The position numbers and the translations under genes are program-made. From CAYMWF01 sp964394085 [NCBI: uncultured Gemmatimonadota bacterium] (GTDB lineage Bacteria > GCA-2686955 > CAYMWF01), in contig CAYMWF010000024.1 in assembly GCA_964394085.1 (NCBI GenBank), forward strand, positions 1 through 64,000: DNA of 64,000 nucleotides. The letters run 5' to 3'. Shown piece by piece: positions 1 through 8,777 of this stretch (the first letter of the stretch is position 1; each line of letters starts with the position of its first letter). Below the pieces are notes generated by a model, which was not told the DNA's origin, did no database searches, and was given only the letters and a program-made list of their open reading frames with translations.

Positions 1-507
1 GTCAGGAGTCCTGAATTTAGTGATGAAGTTGTCCAGTATTTGAATGACGGATGGATCCGAAGTCATGGTTTTAGCGGTTTGCAGCTGCTTTTCGGCTTCT
101 GCATGGAGACCGGCCTCGACATAGGCCTTTGCCGATAAGATAAAAGAGTCGATATCATAGGGATCCAGTTTCGCGAGCTTTCTGTACTGCTCGGCTTCCA
201 GTAAAAACTCTTTCTGGGCATGATACGTGCGCGCCAGGTTAAGACGGGTTTCCCTGGATAAAGGATTGATAGCGAGAGATTTTTCGAATTCCCTTACGGC
301 TAATTCGAAGTGATGGGATGCATCCTCCAGGAGGCCCTGGGGTATCAGATGATAGAATCCCTCCTCGAAGTATTTCAGGCCGTTAGCGTTGTGAAGCGCA
401 TCCTGGGAATAAATATGATCCTCTTTAACCGCACCATCGTCTGCAAATACGCAAAAAGGTGAAACGACAATGATGGATAAAAGACAGAGTAAGGTTTTGT
501 TAAACAA
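1..507 (-). CDS. Secreted TPR-repeat protein, C-terminus cut by window edge
   Basis: An open frame of 169 codons runs off the left edge. It starts with TTG at 507, behind AGGGGA about six bases upstream. The first about 23 residues form a signal peptide (positive start, hydrophobic core LLCLLSIIVV, then FADD). The rest has tetratricopeptide character: FEKSLAINPLSRETRLNLAR and the following LAKLDPYDIDSFILSAKAYV fit the alternating small/aromatic spacing of TPR helices, with at least two to three repeats visible. TPR domains bind proteins and this one would act in the periplasm; no partner is visible. The true C-terminus and any downstream operon lie outside the window. A short -10-like TTTACAAT lies about 35 bases upstream of the start, but I see no convincing -35. 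Confidence 0.75.
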   Translation of the reverse strand, partial: MFNKTLLCLLSIIVVSPFCVFADDGAVKEDHIYSQDALHNANGLKYFEEGFYHLIPQGLLEDASHHFELAVREFEKSLAINPLSRETRLNLARTYHAQKEFLLEAEQYRKLAKLDPYDIDSFILSAKAYVEAGLHAEAEKQLQTAKTMTSDPSVIQILDNFITKFRTPD

Positions 508-1729
508 CCTGTTCCCCTTTCCTTATGTCAGGAATTGTAAACAATTAACCAGATTTCCGATAACCTCATGGCTCGTCAAAGGTCTTCTTCGCCGGTTTCT
601 GGTTATATGCGAAAAAAACAGCCGGCGATGAAGTCGAGCATCTTCATTCGAACATCTGCGGCTCGAAGAGACTTCGAACCTGGAAAAATACACAATAAAA
701 TTTAACCTAACTGTATCATTTGTGCAATTTGTGTTTGTGTGCCGTCAAGAATTATCCTGGTTTTATTCAGTTGATTCCCATTCCCGACAGTCTTCTTCCC
801 TTCCTTGTTGCTCTGCCGTAAGGATGATGGGGGAGCGCCTTTCCGCCCGGAGGACATAGCGGAGTCATCCGGGGTTGGGAGGGATGTCCGGTCTCGCGGG
901 GAAATTTGTCGAACGGTCATTATTGAAAATATTTGGTCTTCATTCAAAGCGGGCAGGGGAGGGGCAGGGGCGACACTTCCCGAGCAGGGCTGGGACTGGG
1001 AGCGTGTGCGAGCAGCGGGTTGGGAGGGATCAGAAGCGTTGATGTCTGAGCTGTGGAGGGGTGGCAGTGAGCAGGTGCGAACCGCCGGGCGGGGGTGAGG
1101 AAACAGCGAGTTTCAGCGCTTCCCGGAGCGAGGGATTAGTAAGGGTGCGGGTCGAAATTAATCAACCATTTCGCATCTCATATTCAGGCCGTCTTCGTCC
1201 GCTCCTCAATCACAAAATTCTCGACGAAGCTTTGCTACGCCTGCGGTTTTGTTCAATCGTTGCGAACAAATCCAACCAGAATCTGAGCGAGAAAGTGGCC
1301 GATTAATTTCGGCCCGCACCCAGAGCAGGATGACACAGCATCTTCCGCAGGGCGGGAAGGTGCTCCCTCATCATCTTCCCGGCGGGGGAAGCGTAAAGGA
1401 ATAACTTGAATCGGGATCTAAACCTCCCTTCCTAACAGGGTGGCAGTAGACTTCATGATTCCAGCGCTCGGGAAGGCTGATTTTCCCCACGTGGAGAAAA
1501 TTTTCGCTGTTTGATCGCCTATGATTGAACTGCGGCCGCACGGATTTTCAGTCCAAGCGGAGACGCGGAATATCCTTGCTGAGAATGCATCATTTCCGGA
1601 GGAGCCATGCGTCTTGACAGCGGACGGCGCCGGTGAGAGTATTTATGCGGAACGGCCGGAGAAGCAGACGCTGACGCGAAACAGACGGTTAAGGTTCTGC
1701 GCGGCGGTCGAAAATAGCGAGGAGTTTGT
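508..1729. other. 1.2-kb intergenic stretch, no convincing gene
   Basis: Several short frames are open here on both strands, but none has a ribosome site together with a protein-like composition. The 97-residue frame at 805-1098 is Gly/Arg/Trp-rich and overlaps others, as expected of GC-biased non-coding DNA. The stretch holds the 179-bp inverted-repeat element at 1143-1321 and a short GC hairpin (CTTCCCGGCGGGGGAAG, about 1375-1391). The last 30 bases carry the GAGGAG ribosome site of the next gene. Confidence 0.6.
1143..1321. repeat. 179-bp miniature inverted-repeat element (MITE/REP-like)
   Basis: Positions 1143-1163 and 1301-1321 are 21-base inverted repeats that differ at one position (a G-U wobble if transcribed). 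They enclose 137 bases with no gene. The arm begins GGGTGCGGGTCGAAATTAAT. The hairpin at 38171-38217 has closely related arms (about 17 of 21 bases identical), so this is one member of a dispersed family. Such elements are usually mobilised in trans by an IS200/Y1-type or other transposase; none is in the window. Confidence 0.6.
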
Positions 1730-2026
1730 ATGAGTCACGGAAGTACGGCGGCGGCCGGATCGGGAGCGGCGGTCGCACACTCGATCGCGAACGCGGTGAA
1801 GGCTTCGGGAGCGATCGTCAAGGTCGAACCGGGCGATTTCAGCGCTATCCTGGACAAAGCCGACGCTCCGCTGGTGGTCCATACCCAGGGCGGCGTTTTG
1901 TCGCCGCGCAACCAGTACCTGTGCGGGTACAAGGGCCTTGTATTCTACACGAAATCGAAAGAACCCCTCCGCCTTCCCCCGGACGTGGAGATCGTCCAAG
2001 CGAAAAAGATCTGGATACCGGGATAA
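1730..2026 (+). CDS. Small conserved protein of unknown function
   Basis: 98 residues, ATG preceded by GAGGAG at a good distance. The N-terminus is Ala/Gly-rich with an amphipathic stretch (AAVAHSIANAVKASGAIVKV). The C-terminal half has a compact beta pattern: PLVVHTQGGVLSPRNQYLCG, then YKGLVFYTKSKEPLRLP, ending AKKIWIPG. From memory, similar small proteins ending in KKIWIP occur in several bacterial phyla without an assigned function. No signal peptide or membrane segment is seen, so it is probably cytosolic. It stands alone, convergent with the flavin reductase downstream, with a hairpin between them. Confidence 0.75.
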   Translation: MSHGSTAAAGSGAAVAHSIANAVKASGAIVKVEPGDFSAILDKADAPLVVHTQGGVLSPRNQYLCGYKGLVFYTKSKEPLRLPPDVEIVQAKKIWIPG

Positions 2027-2039
2027 TCAAACACCGCGG

Positions 2040-2063
2040 CCCGATTCAGACCGCGGAATCGGG
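2040..2063. terminator. Hairpin between convergent genes
   Basis: CCCGATTC (2040-2047) pairs perfectly with GAATCGGG (2056-2063) around an 8-base loop. It lies between the stop of the plus-strand gene ending at 2026 and the stop of the minus-strand gene at 2099. No T-run follows on either strand, so termination is plausible but not certain. Confidence 0.35.
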
Positions 2064-2098
2064 AACGAAGCGGTCCGGAGGGGAGCCAGGATTTTAAC

Positions 2099-2668
2099 TC
2101 ACCCGTTCTTCGCGGGTTCGATATCGATCGAGTAGTCGCTCGTGCAGAAACTGGCGCCCGACAGGTGGTGAAGCAGCCGCAGCCCTTTGTCGAAGTTCCA
2201 GAAGCCTTCGGTGAAATGTGTCGATGACGCCTCGGCGGCGACTATATTCGCGATGATGAGGGCGCTGACTTCCACGTCGATGATGCGATCGACGGTGCAC
2301 TCGAGGGACGCCACCGCCTCTTCGACCAGGGGAGCCTTGATCACTGTCCCGGCCTTCCTTGTCAGGCCGAACGCGGCGAACTTGTCTTCGCATTCCCGCC
2401 CCGAGACGCGGCCGCACGCGAGCAGAGCGTCGGCTTTGGATGCATCCATGATATTGACGCTCAATTCTCCGGTCCGCTCGATGAATTCGTAGGAATAATG
2501 CCGTTTTCCGCTGAGCAGGGCGAGTTTAGGTGGGTTTTTCCTGACGGGCATGTTCCAGGCCACCGTGAAAAGGTTGTCCCTGGTTCCGTCGCCGACGCCG
2601 ATGATCACCACGCAGCCGGGATTTATCAACCTGTAGGCAAGTTCCTTATCGACTCGATTCTTAATCAT
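2099..2668 (-). CDS. Flavin reductase-like (flavoredoxin-type) FMN-binding protein
   Basis: 189 residues; ATG with GGAG eight bases upstream. It matches the flavin-reductase-like split-barrel family: the start PGCVVIIGVGDG, then NLFTVAWNMPVRKNPPKLAL (the FMN-contacting strand-turn in which substrate-free proteins read TxxWxxP), the conserved SYEFIERTGELSVNI block, and a central GRVSGRECEDKFAAFGLT matching the family's SGR...KF...GLT signature. Members bind FMN and transfer electrons from NAD(P)H or an iron-sulfur partner. The exact donor and acceptor cannot be read here. It is cytosolic, in the same direction as the helicase upstream with only 17 bases between them, so the two are probably co-transcribed. 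Confidence 0.85.
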   Translation of the reverse strand: MIKNRVDKELAYRLINPGCVVIIGVGDGTRDNLFTVAWNMPVRKNPPKLALLSGKRHYSYEFIERTGELSVNIMDASKADALLACGRVSGRECEDKFAAFGLTRKAGTVIKAPLVEEAVASLECTVDRIIDVEVSALIIANIVAAEASSTHFTEGFWNFDKGLRLLHHLSGASFCTSDYSIDIEPAKNG

Positions 2669-2685
2669 GATTTGCTCTCCATGCT

Positions 2686-5600
2686 TTAGAACAGGCTTCC
2701 CTGGACCGGCCCCGACGGCCGTTTCTTCTCTTTCAGGCCGGTCTGTTTCGTCAGGGCGGCATCGATGACATCCAGGTAACGGGAACGAGGGTTCCTGCGG
2801 GTTTTTCCGAACAGCATCCGCTTTTCCGCGGAGCTGAGAAAAAGCAACCTTTCGGCCCTGGTCATCCCGACGAAAAAGAGCCTGCGTTCTTCATCCTCCA
2901 CGGCCGCGGCGAGATGAGACGGTTCATTGTCAGTGAAGAAGGGTAAAATTCCTTCTTCGCATCCGATTATGAAAACCACCGGAAACTCCAGCCCTTTCGA
3001 CGAATGTATGGTCAGGAGAGAGACCTTCTCCGCCCGCGGATCGAACATGTCTTCAGGGCGAAGGGTTTCGGAAAAATCAATGAAAGCGTCGAGATCGGCT
3101 CCGAAGGGCGCGGCCAGCCCGGCAAGGATGCCGGCTCGCTCGATTGCCGTATCCTGTTTTCCGGCGGTCTCTCCTGTTTTTCCCGCGTTGAGGGTTCGGG
3201 CCGCGGCGAGAACCATCTCCCGTACGGACGTTTCCCCGGGAATGATTCCCATTTCAAGAACTTGCGTCGCAACGGCTGTTCCCGTTTTGCCGGATGCCAG
3301 CCTCTTGAGGAGGCCGATGATCCTCCTGCCGTGCGGCGTCTCGGTAACAAGGGTTTCACCCGTCGTTTGAAAAGGGATGCCCAGCTTCTTCAATGAGGTA
3401 ACGACGGGGGACGCAACAAGGGCGGTTCGGTACAGCACTGCGATATCCGAAAAACCGATACGATCCGACTCTTCGTCGACCCGGCCGCTGTCTATCGAAA
3501 AATGGCTTATTCCTCCGGTCAGGCGTTCGATGGTGGAAGAGACGAATTCCGCCTCGGCCCCGGCGGTTTGAAAGCGGGCCATCCTGATTTCTGGCCCCGG
3601 TTCCGCGCCTGGAGCCGGCAGGATGCCCGGAGAAGTTATGGTCGTGTCAAGAGCGGCCGAAGTTACCTGCCGCGCGGCTTCCACAAGCCTTCCGGTTGAG
3701 CGATAGTTCCTTGCCAGCGTGACTGTGACGGTTTCCGGGTAGTCCGTCACGAATTGCGTCATAAATCGCGGGTCGGCACCCCGGAAACCGTAAATCGACT
3801 GTCCCGGGTCTCCGATGACGCAGAGGTTGGGATTCCCCGGTCCGGCGAGATGCGTCAAAAAATCGTACTGAGCCATGTCCACATCCTGGAATTCATCGAC
3901 CGAGATGTATGGATATCGCTCTCTCAGACTTCGACGCAGCGAAGGTGAACCGGCGAGGAGCCTGCCGGCACGATATACGATATAATCGAAGTCCGTGGTT
4001 CTGTTTTCTTCGAGCTTTATGACATACCTGTCGAAAAGCTCGATCAGGCGGGGTATCTCCGTATCACCGTCGGCGCCGTCGATATCCGCTGACTCATCCC
4101 TGCCCGGAGTGCTTTTTTCATCGCCGGAGACGATTTCGGCGACGGGATCGCTGTCTCCCGAAGGAACACCGCCGGTCAGGCCTTTCCTGAAAAGGAGAGA
4201 GATTGCATTATAGAGGTTCCTGGGTCGGATTTTCTTCCATTCGGGATCATCCTGACGGATCTCTTCGATCAGAGATTCGGCCTCGCTTCTGTCGAGAACC
4301 CTTATATCCCCCAGTTCCTCCTTCAGTATTCCGAGGCAGAGCGAATGGAATGTTTTCACCGTCACTCCGCCGTCCTCCCCGCGGCAAAGAAGCGGACCAA
4401 GGCGTTCTTTCAACTCCCCCGCGGCCCGGTTGGTGAACGCGACGGCCAGTATCCCCTCCGGCGGAATCCCGAGGTCCTCGACCATGTGGCGGATCCGGCT
4501 CACCAGGGTCCTCGTCTTGCCGGCGCCCGGCCCGGCTTCGATGATGAGAGCGCCTTCGGTCAGGCGGGCGGCTGGTTCCTGGGCGCTGTCGAGCCCTTTC
4601 AGGGCTCCGGAACCGGCAGCCGGGATTTTATCCTCCATGGAATTTGCATCCTCATCACCGGAGAGGACTCCATTGTCGGGCAGCTCCACCGGGCTCGAAT
4701 CCGTGACTTCCTCGTCCGTGGCGGCATCCCTGTCGGTGAGCTCCTCCCTGATCGAGACCGCGTCGCCCCCGGTTGCGGCGACATCCCTGTCGATGACCGC
4801 ATCCATGTTCGAGTCGGCGTCTTCAGCACCTGCGGCAGCTGCCTTATCGATGAGCCGCCCTTGTCCGCTCCGCTCCAGCTCCACCGGAGTCCCGGCAGCC
4901 TCTTCACCGAAAAGGGAGCCCTGGTCCGTGTCGTCCCGACCCTCATTTTTCTGAAAAACGGTGATTTTCCCGAATTCGCCGTCGTAGCCCGCTTCGATCA
5001 GAACATTTCCGCTGCGCATCCGATAGAGGGCTTCCGCGAGTTTCGGGAACCCGGCTTCGTCGATCTGCTCCGGCGTCGTCGTCATCAGAATGTCAAGCTC
5101 CGGGCCGAAAATGTCGAGCAGCTTGAAGTATTCGGCCGCCACCTTCTTAGAGCCGGGCCCGACGCCCAGGATTTCGGAGAGAACCTCGTGCAGGGGAATG
5201 TTCGAGTGGTATTCGACCATGGCGGGCGACCGGGCGCCCGAGGTTCTGCCGGCGAGTTCCATGACGCGGTTCATGACGCCGACCGTGACCGGCTTGCCGC
5301 AGACGGGGCAGTTTCCATCCGCCGCCTTCGTTTCTTCCGGGGTGAGCCTCGAATCGCATTTACGGTGCCCGTCGTAGTGATACTTGCCCTCTTCCGGGTA
5401 GAATTCCACCGTTCCTCTGTATCCATTGTCCCGGCCGCCCCGGAGAGCGTCGAATATTGCGTCATACGACATTTCCGTTTCGAAGAGGGTGGCTTCCCTG
5501 CCGAGCTTTACCGCCGAGTGGGCGTCCGAACAGGAGATGAGGGTGAACCGGTCGAGTGATTCGACACGGCGGTTCATCTCCGGGTCGGAGGAGAGGCCGG

Positions 5601-6189
5601 TCTCTACCGAAAACACCTCGCCGGCGAGATCCCCGTAACATTCTTCGATCGAATCGAACCCTGATTTCGAGCCGAGGGCGGAAAACCAGGGCGTCCAGAT
5701 ATGGGCGGGAATCAGGCAGGCGCCGTCGCCGCACTCGAGCACGATTTCGAGCAGGAGCTCTGAGTCGAGCCCCAGTATCGGCCGCCCGTCCGAGGCCAGG
5801 TTGCCGATCCGGTCGAGGCGTCCGATCAGTCTGGCGGCCTCGTCGAAACCGGGAACGAATACGACGTTGTGCACCTTTCGAACCCGCCCGGCTCGCTTGT
5901 ATATGCTGCTGATCTCGGTTGTAAGGACGAACCTGACTTCCCTTCGGCAGGATCGGGGAACGGTGTCGCCGAAGTCGGAGCCGCTCCTTACCCTGAAGAG
6001 CCCCTGCTCGGCGGGTTCGAGCAGGTTCCTGAGCTCTTCGAACCAGACCGGGTGGGTGAAGTCTCCCGTTCCCAGAACGGCCAGGCCCTTCATGGCGGCC
6101 CAGTCGCGCAGCAGCTCAATCGTGAGCTTCTTGCTGGTCGCCCTTGAGAACCGGGAATGGATGTGAAAATCGGCGGCGAATCGTTTCAA
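2686..6189 (-). CDS. EndoQ-like PHP nuclease fused to UvrD-family DNA helicase
   Basis: About 1167 residues from a TTG start at 6189, chosen because AAGGAG sits six bases upstream; an in-frame ATG further upstream (6360) has no such site. The N-terminal third is a PHP/EndoQ-type module: DFHIHSRFS at about 7-15, GTGDFTHP at about 40, IPAHIWTPW, SCSDAHS at about 220, and a zinc-ribbon-like KCDSRL...CPVCGKP, followed by a helix-hairpin-helix-like ILGVGPGSKKVAAEYF. EndoQ nicks DNA 5' to deaminated or abasic bases. After an acidic linker comes a complete SF1A helicase: GPGAGKT (about 553), FTNRAAGELKERL, VDEFQDVD (about 765), GDPGQSIYGFRGAD, HSSKGLEFP and FFVGMTRAE. QGSLF occurs after the EndoQ part and again at the very C-terminus, resembling a beta-clamp-binding pentapeptide. 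Inference: a coupled damage-nicking and unwinding repair enzyme. Confidence 0.88.
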   Translation of the reverse strand: MKRFAADFHIHSRFSRATSKKLTIELLRDWAAMKGLAVLGTGDFTHPVWFEELRNLLEPAEQGLFRVRSGSDFGDTVPRSCRREVRFVLTTEISSIYKRAGRVRKVHNVVFVPGFDEAARLIGRLDRIGNLASDGRPILGLDSELLLEIVLECGDGACLIPAHIWTPWFSALGSKSGFDSIEECYGDLAGEVFSVETGLSSDPEMNRRVESLDRFTLISCSDAHSAVKLGREATLFETEMSYDAIFDALRGGRDNGYRGTVEFYPEEGKYHYDGHRKCDSRLTPEETKAADGNCPVCGKPVTVGVMNRVMELAGRTSGARSPAMVEYHSNIPLHEVLSEILGVGPGSKKVAAEYFKLLDIFGPELDILMTTTPEQIDEAGFPKLAEALYRMRSGNVLIEAGYDGEFGKITVFQKNEGRDDTDQGSLFGEEAAGTPVELERSGQGRLIDKAAAAGAEDADSNMDAVIDRDVAATGGDAVSIREELTDRDAATDEEVTDSSPVELPDNGVLSGDEDANSMEDKIPAAGSGALKGLDSAQEPAARLTEGALIIEAGPGAGKTRTLVSRIRHMVEDLGIPPEGILAVAFTNRAAGELKERLGPLLCRGEDGGVTVKTFHSLCLGILKEELGDIRVLDRSEAESLIEEIRQDDPEWKKIRPRNLYNAISLLFRKGLTGGVPSGDSDPVAEIVSGDEKSTPGRDESADIDGADGDTEIPRLIELFDRYVIKLEENRTTDFDYIVYRAGRLLAGSPSLRRSLRERYPYISVDEFQDVDMAQYDFLTHLAGPGNPNLCVIGDPGQSIYGFRGADPRFMTQFVTDYPETVTVTLARNYRSTGRLVEAARQVTSAALDTTITSPGILPAPGAEPGPEIRMARFQTAGAEAEFVSSTIERLTGGISHFSIDSGRVDEESDRIGFSDIAVLYRTALVASPVVTSLKKLGIPFQTTGETLVTETPHGRRIIGLLKRLASGKTGTAVATQVLEMGIIPGETSVREMVLAAARTLNAGKTGETAGKQDTAIERAGILAGLAAPFGADLDAFIDFSETLRPEDMFDPRAEKVSLLTIHSSKGLEFPVVFIIGCEEGILPFFTDNEPSHLAAAVEDEERRLFFVGMTRAERLLFLSSAEKRMLFGKTRRNPRSRYLDVIDAALTKQTGLKEKKRPSGPVQGSLF

Positions 6190-6430
6190 TCGGGGCTCCT
6201 TGACGGTTTTCGACTCCTCGATGGTGGTATTCTCGAAATTACACCCTGGGGAGTGAGGTGTCATCAACCTTTTCCCGGCTGCGGGGAAAAAAATAGCACA
6301 CCTCCCTGCAGGAAAAGCCTTATTCGTCGTCGACGGGGGATGGGTTCCGACGGCCGACATCCGGGTCGTGCGGGATCATTTCCCGATTGACGGACAGGCC
6401 GGTGATACCTGCACGGGTCGGTCGGTGGTG

Positions 6431-7000
6431 TTATCGCCGCGCGCAGGACACGGAATCGGGCTCGATGGTGAAGCAGTCGGGGCGCCCTGAAAGCGGTGTT
6501 CCTCCATACAGGGTGTTTCCGGTCTGGGCAAGCCTGCTGGCCCAGTCGACCTCTGCGATTATTTCCGGAAGGACATGGGTTACATGGACAATCCATCCGT
6601 AACCCGGGGGTATGGGAGGAATCGTTCCGAAGTCGTGAACCCAGGTGTAGACGTAGTTGCGCCAGTCGGTCTCTCCGCAGTGGTAGAAGGCATTGGTGAG
6701 AACCAGGTTCCAGTACTCGCCGGTAACGTAGAAAATGTTGCATGAGATCGTGTCGTCCCACGTGAAGTCGTACTTCTGGGGTGTATACCAAACCCAGCCG
6801 TTGGCGTCGGCTGTCCAGGAATCGATCCATTCCTGGTCGACTCCACCGGCGGGAAGCATCTCGCGGCCAGCATCGATAATTTCCATATCCAAAGTGATAT
6901 TCGCATCCATAGCAAGATCGATATCCGGTTCAGCCGGGGCGAAAGATACAGGCCAGGCCAGCATCGAAATCAGCAGCGCTGTAAATGTAAACTTGTGCAT
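6431..7000 (-). CDS. Secreted protein of unknown function
   Basis: 189 residues from the ATG at 7000, which has GGGAGG six bases upstream; a start seven codons further up lacks a site. Residues 1-24 form a signal peptide (MHKFTFTALLISMLAWP). The mature protein is rich in Trp, Tyr and Asp (for example EWIDSWTADANGWVWYTPQK). It has three Cys: one in DTISCNIF, one in FYHCGETDWR, one in PDCFTIEPDSVSCARR plus a final one near the C-terminus, so disulfides are possible. I recognise no family. It stands between two minus-strand genes but is separated from both by more than 240 bases, so it is probably its own transcription unit. Confidence 0.7.
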   Translation of the reverse strand: MHKFTFTALLISMLAWPVSFAPAEPDIDLAMDANITLDMEIIDAGREMLPAGGVDQEWIDSWTADANGWVWYTPQKYDFTWDDTISCNIFYVTGEYWNLVLTNAFYHCGETDWRNYVYTWVHDFGTIPPIPPGYGWIVHVTHVLPEIIAEVDWASRLAQTGNTLYGGTPLSGRPDCFTIEPDSVSCARR

Positions 7001-7338
7001 TCGAAACCTCCCGTTCTGCAAAACTATAGCTCAGGACCTTCGATATTGCAACCTGGCCGCTGCTTGAGCACAATGCATCGCAAGAAGCAGAACCTGTCCT
7101 GCGGGGGATGCAGGCTTACTCGTGTAAAATTGTCAATCCGATTGACAATTTTACACGGTTTCCGGATGGACTCGATTGACACACCTGGACGACCGGGGAA
7201 ACATACACCTTATAGAGAAATAAATGACCGGCTCCCTCCGGTAGAGGAATAAGTGACAGATTCCCTCCGCAGGGCAGGGAGACGCTACCCCTTCCACCCG
7301 CGGCTGCATCCGCAGGGCCATCCGCGGCCGCATCCGCC
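7001..7338. other. Intergenic region with palindrome and degenerate repeats
   Basis: No gene is seen. It contains the near-perfect palindrome at 7121-7157. Then come two diverged copies of a GA(A)ATAA(A/G)TGACxGxxTCCCTCCG motif (about 7219-7242 and 7247-7268), and a short GC-rich series of CATCCGC(A/G)G words up to 7335. The repeated words resemble REP-type remnants. Confidence 0.5.
7121..7157. repeat. 37-bp near-perfect palindrome
   Basis: Arms 7121-7138 and 7140-7157 (18 bases each, perfect complement) surround a single C. The arm reads CGTGTAAAATTGTCAATC. No T-run follows on either strand, so it is not a standard terminator. A REP-like hairpin or a large operator is possible. Confidence 0.7.
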
Positions 7339-8595
7339 TTAGGCCGGGAACACTGATGATTGTTTTTGAAGCGACCGGATATGGTTGATCCGGCTGAGAA
7401 CCGGAGGGTGGCTGTAGCTCAGAAAAACAACCAGGGGATGAGGCGTGAGGTTTCCCAGGTTGCTGACAGTGAGATTCTTGAGGGCCCTGATCATCGATTC
7501 AGGCGAGCCGGTGGTTTCGGCGGCGAATTCGTCAGCCTCCCGCTCACGGTTTCGATAGTAGATATTCATGAGGATGGAAAGCAGCATTTCTATGGGAGAG
7601 AAGAGCAGGCTGAAGAAAACCAGCCCGCCGTAAACCGAGATATGCTCCATTCCGAAAGCGTCGAACAGCCCCCTGTTGTCGATAAAGAGCGACAGGACGT
7701 AGAAAAGAACGCCGGTATGGACGATCGCGATCAGGATGTTCTTGTAGATATGACGGAGTTTGTAGTGCCCGACCTCGTGGGCGATTATCGCGACGAGCTC
7801 GTCGACGGCGTGTTTTTCGACCAGGGTATCGTACAGGGCAATACGTTTCTTGCCGATTCCGCTGAAATACGCATTCGAATGAAGAGATCTTCTCGACCCG
7901 TCCATCACGCTGATTTCCTTGAGCGGGAAACCGGTTTTACCGGCATACTCATCGATGGCCGTCTTCAATTCACCCTCTTCCAGGGGAGAATACTTGTTGA
8001 AGAGCGGAGCGATGACGGTAATGAACAGGGGCTGGGCGGCGAGAATGAATAGCACCACGAAACCCCAGGCGTAGAACCAGGCATACTCGCCCGCCGACCC
8101 GAAGAAGAAGAGGATGACCGCAATCGAGGGAAAACCGATGACCGCGGACACGAGATAGGATTTGATCTTGTCGATCACGTAGGTGCGGGCGGTCGTCTTG
8201 TTGAAACCGAATTTCTCTTCTATCACGAAAATGCCGTACAGAGAAAACGGCATGGATATCAGGTCCTGCAGCACCATCAGGATACTGAAAAAGAGCAGCC
8301 CCGACAGAACCGGACCGAGTTCGTAACCCCGGACGAAGAGGTCGAACCAGTTGAATCCCCCGAGCAGGATGAAGGCCAGGATCAGGGCGGTGTCGAAGGT
8401 TGAAGCGACGAATCCGAAATAGGTGTTGCTTCTCGTATACTCCTGTGAACGGCTATACTCCTTTTCGTCATAAATGTTTTTGAATTCGTCCGGCAGCCGC
8501 GGGTCGAGACGCTTTAGGTTGAGATAGCGGGTCACCGTTCCCAGGACGAATTCCCCGATTATTGCGGCGAGTATTATGACCAGATAAATATTCAT
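7339..8595 (-). CDS. M48-family (Ste24/CAAX protease 1-type) membrane metallopeptidase
   Basis: 418 residues, ATG at 8595 with only a weak AAAGA upstream. The architecture is that of Ste24-type integral membrane peptidases. A first hydrophobic helix (MNIYLVIILAAIIGEFVLG) is followed by RLPDEFKNIYDEKEYSRSQEY, which closely fits the N-terminal P-x-E...Y-x-SQ-x-Y signature of CAAX protease 1. Several membrane helices follow, then the zinc site IIAHEVGHYKLRH (HExxH) and the downstream EREADEFAAE, which supplies the third zinc ligand. Family length (about 410-430) matches. In bacteria such enzymes are linked to membrane-protein quality control rather than prenylation. It is monocistronic, facing away from the flavoprotein at 8778. 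Confidence 0.92.
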   Translation of the reverse strand: MNIYLVIILAAIIGEFVLGTVTRYLNLKRLDPRLPDEFKNIYDEKEYSRSQEYTRSNTYFGFVASTFDTALILAFILLGGFNWFDLFVRGYELGPVLSGLLFFSILMVLQDLISMPFSLYGIFVIEEKFGFNKTTARTYVIDKIKSYLVSAVIGFPSIAVILFFFGSAGEYAWFYAWGFVVLFILAAQPLFITVIAPLFNKYSPLEEGELKTAIDEYAGKTGFPLKEISVMDGSRRSLHSNAYFSGIGKKRIALYDTLVEKHAVDELVAIIAHEVGHYKLRHIYKNILIAIVHTGVLFYVLSLFIDNRGLFDAFGMEHISVYGGLVFFSLLFSPIEMLLSILMNIYYRNREREADEFAAETTGSPESMIRALKNLTVSNLGNLTPHPLVVFLSYSHPPVLSRINHIRSLQKQSSVFPA

Positions 8596-8777
8596 TCTTT
8601 CAACCTGTTTTCAGTCGTTTACCCGTCCGGGCAATCAGGAAGGCGCTCGGGCGTATGCAGTTATAATCCATATGAGACTTGCGCACCAGTTAACTTTTCT
8701 GTTTCGTTACCGCAGGAAACTGGATATAAATAAGAAAGCGGATCATCCTGGTTTCATTTTTTCCGGCAGGTTCGTTC

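Noticed and set aside
805-1306. Two short overlapping plus-strand frames (97 and 81 residues)
   Set aside because: Gly/Arg/Trp-rich, overlap each other and an inverted-repeat element, no ribosome site.
4345-5559. 404-residue plus-strand frame opposite the EndoQ-UvrD gene
   Set aside because: It is the reverse of a gene with clear domains; its composition is Arg/Pro/Gly-rich without any family motif.
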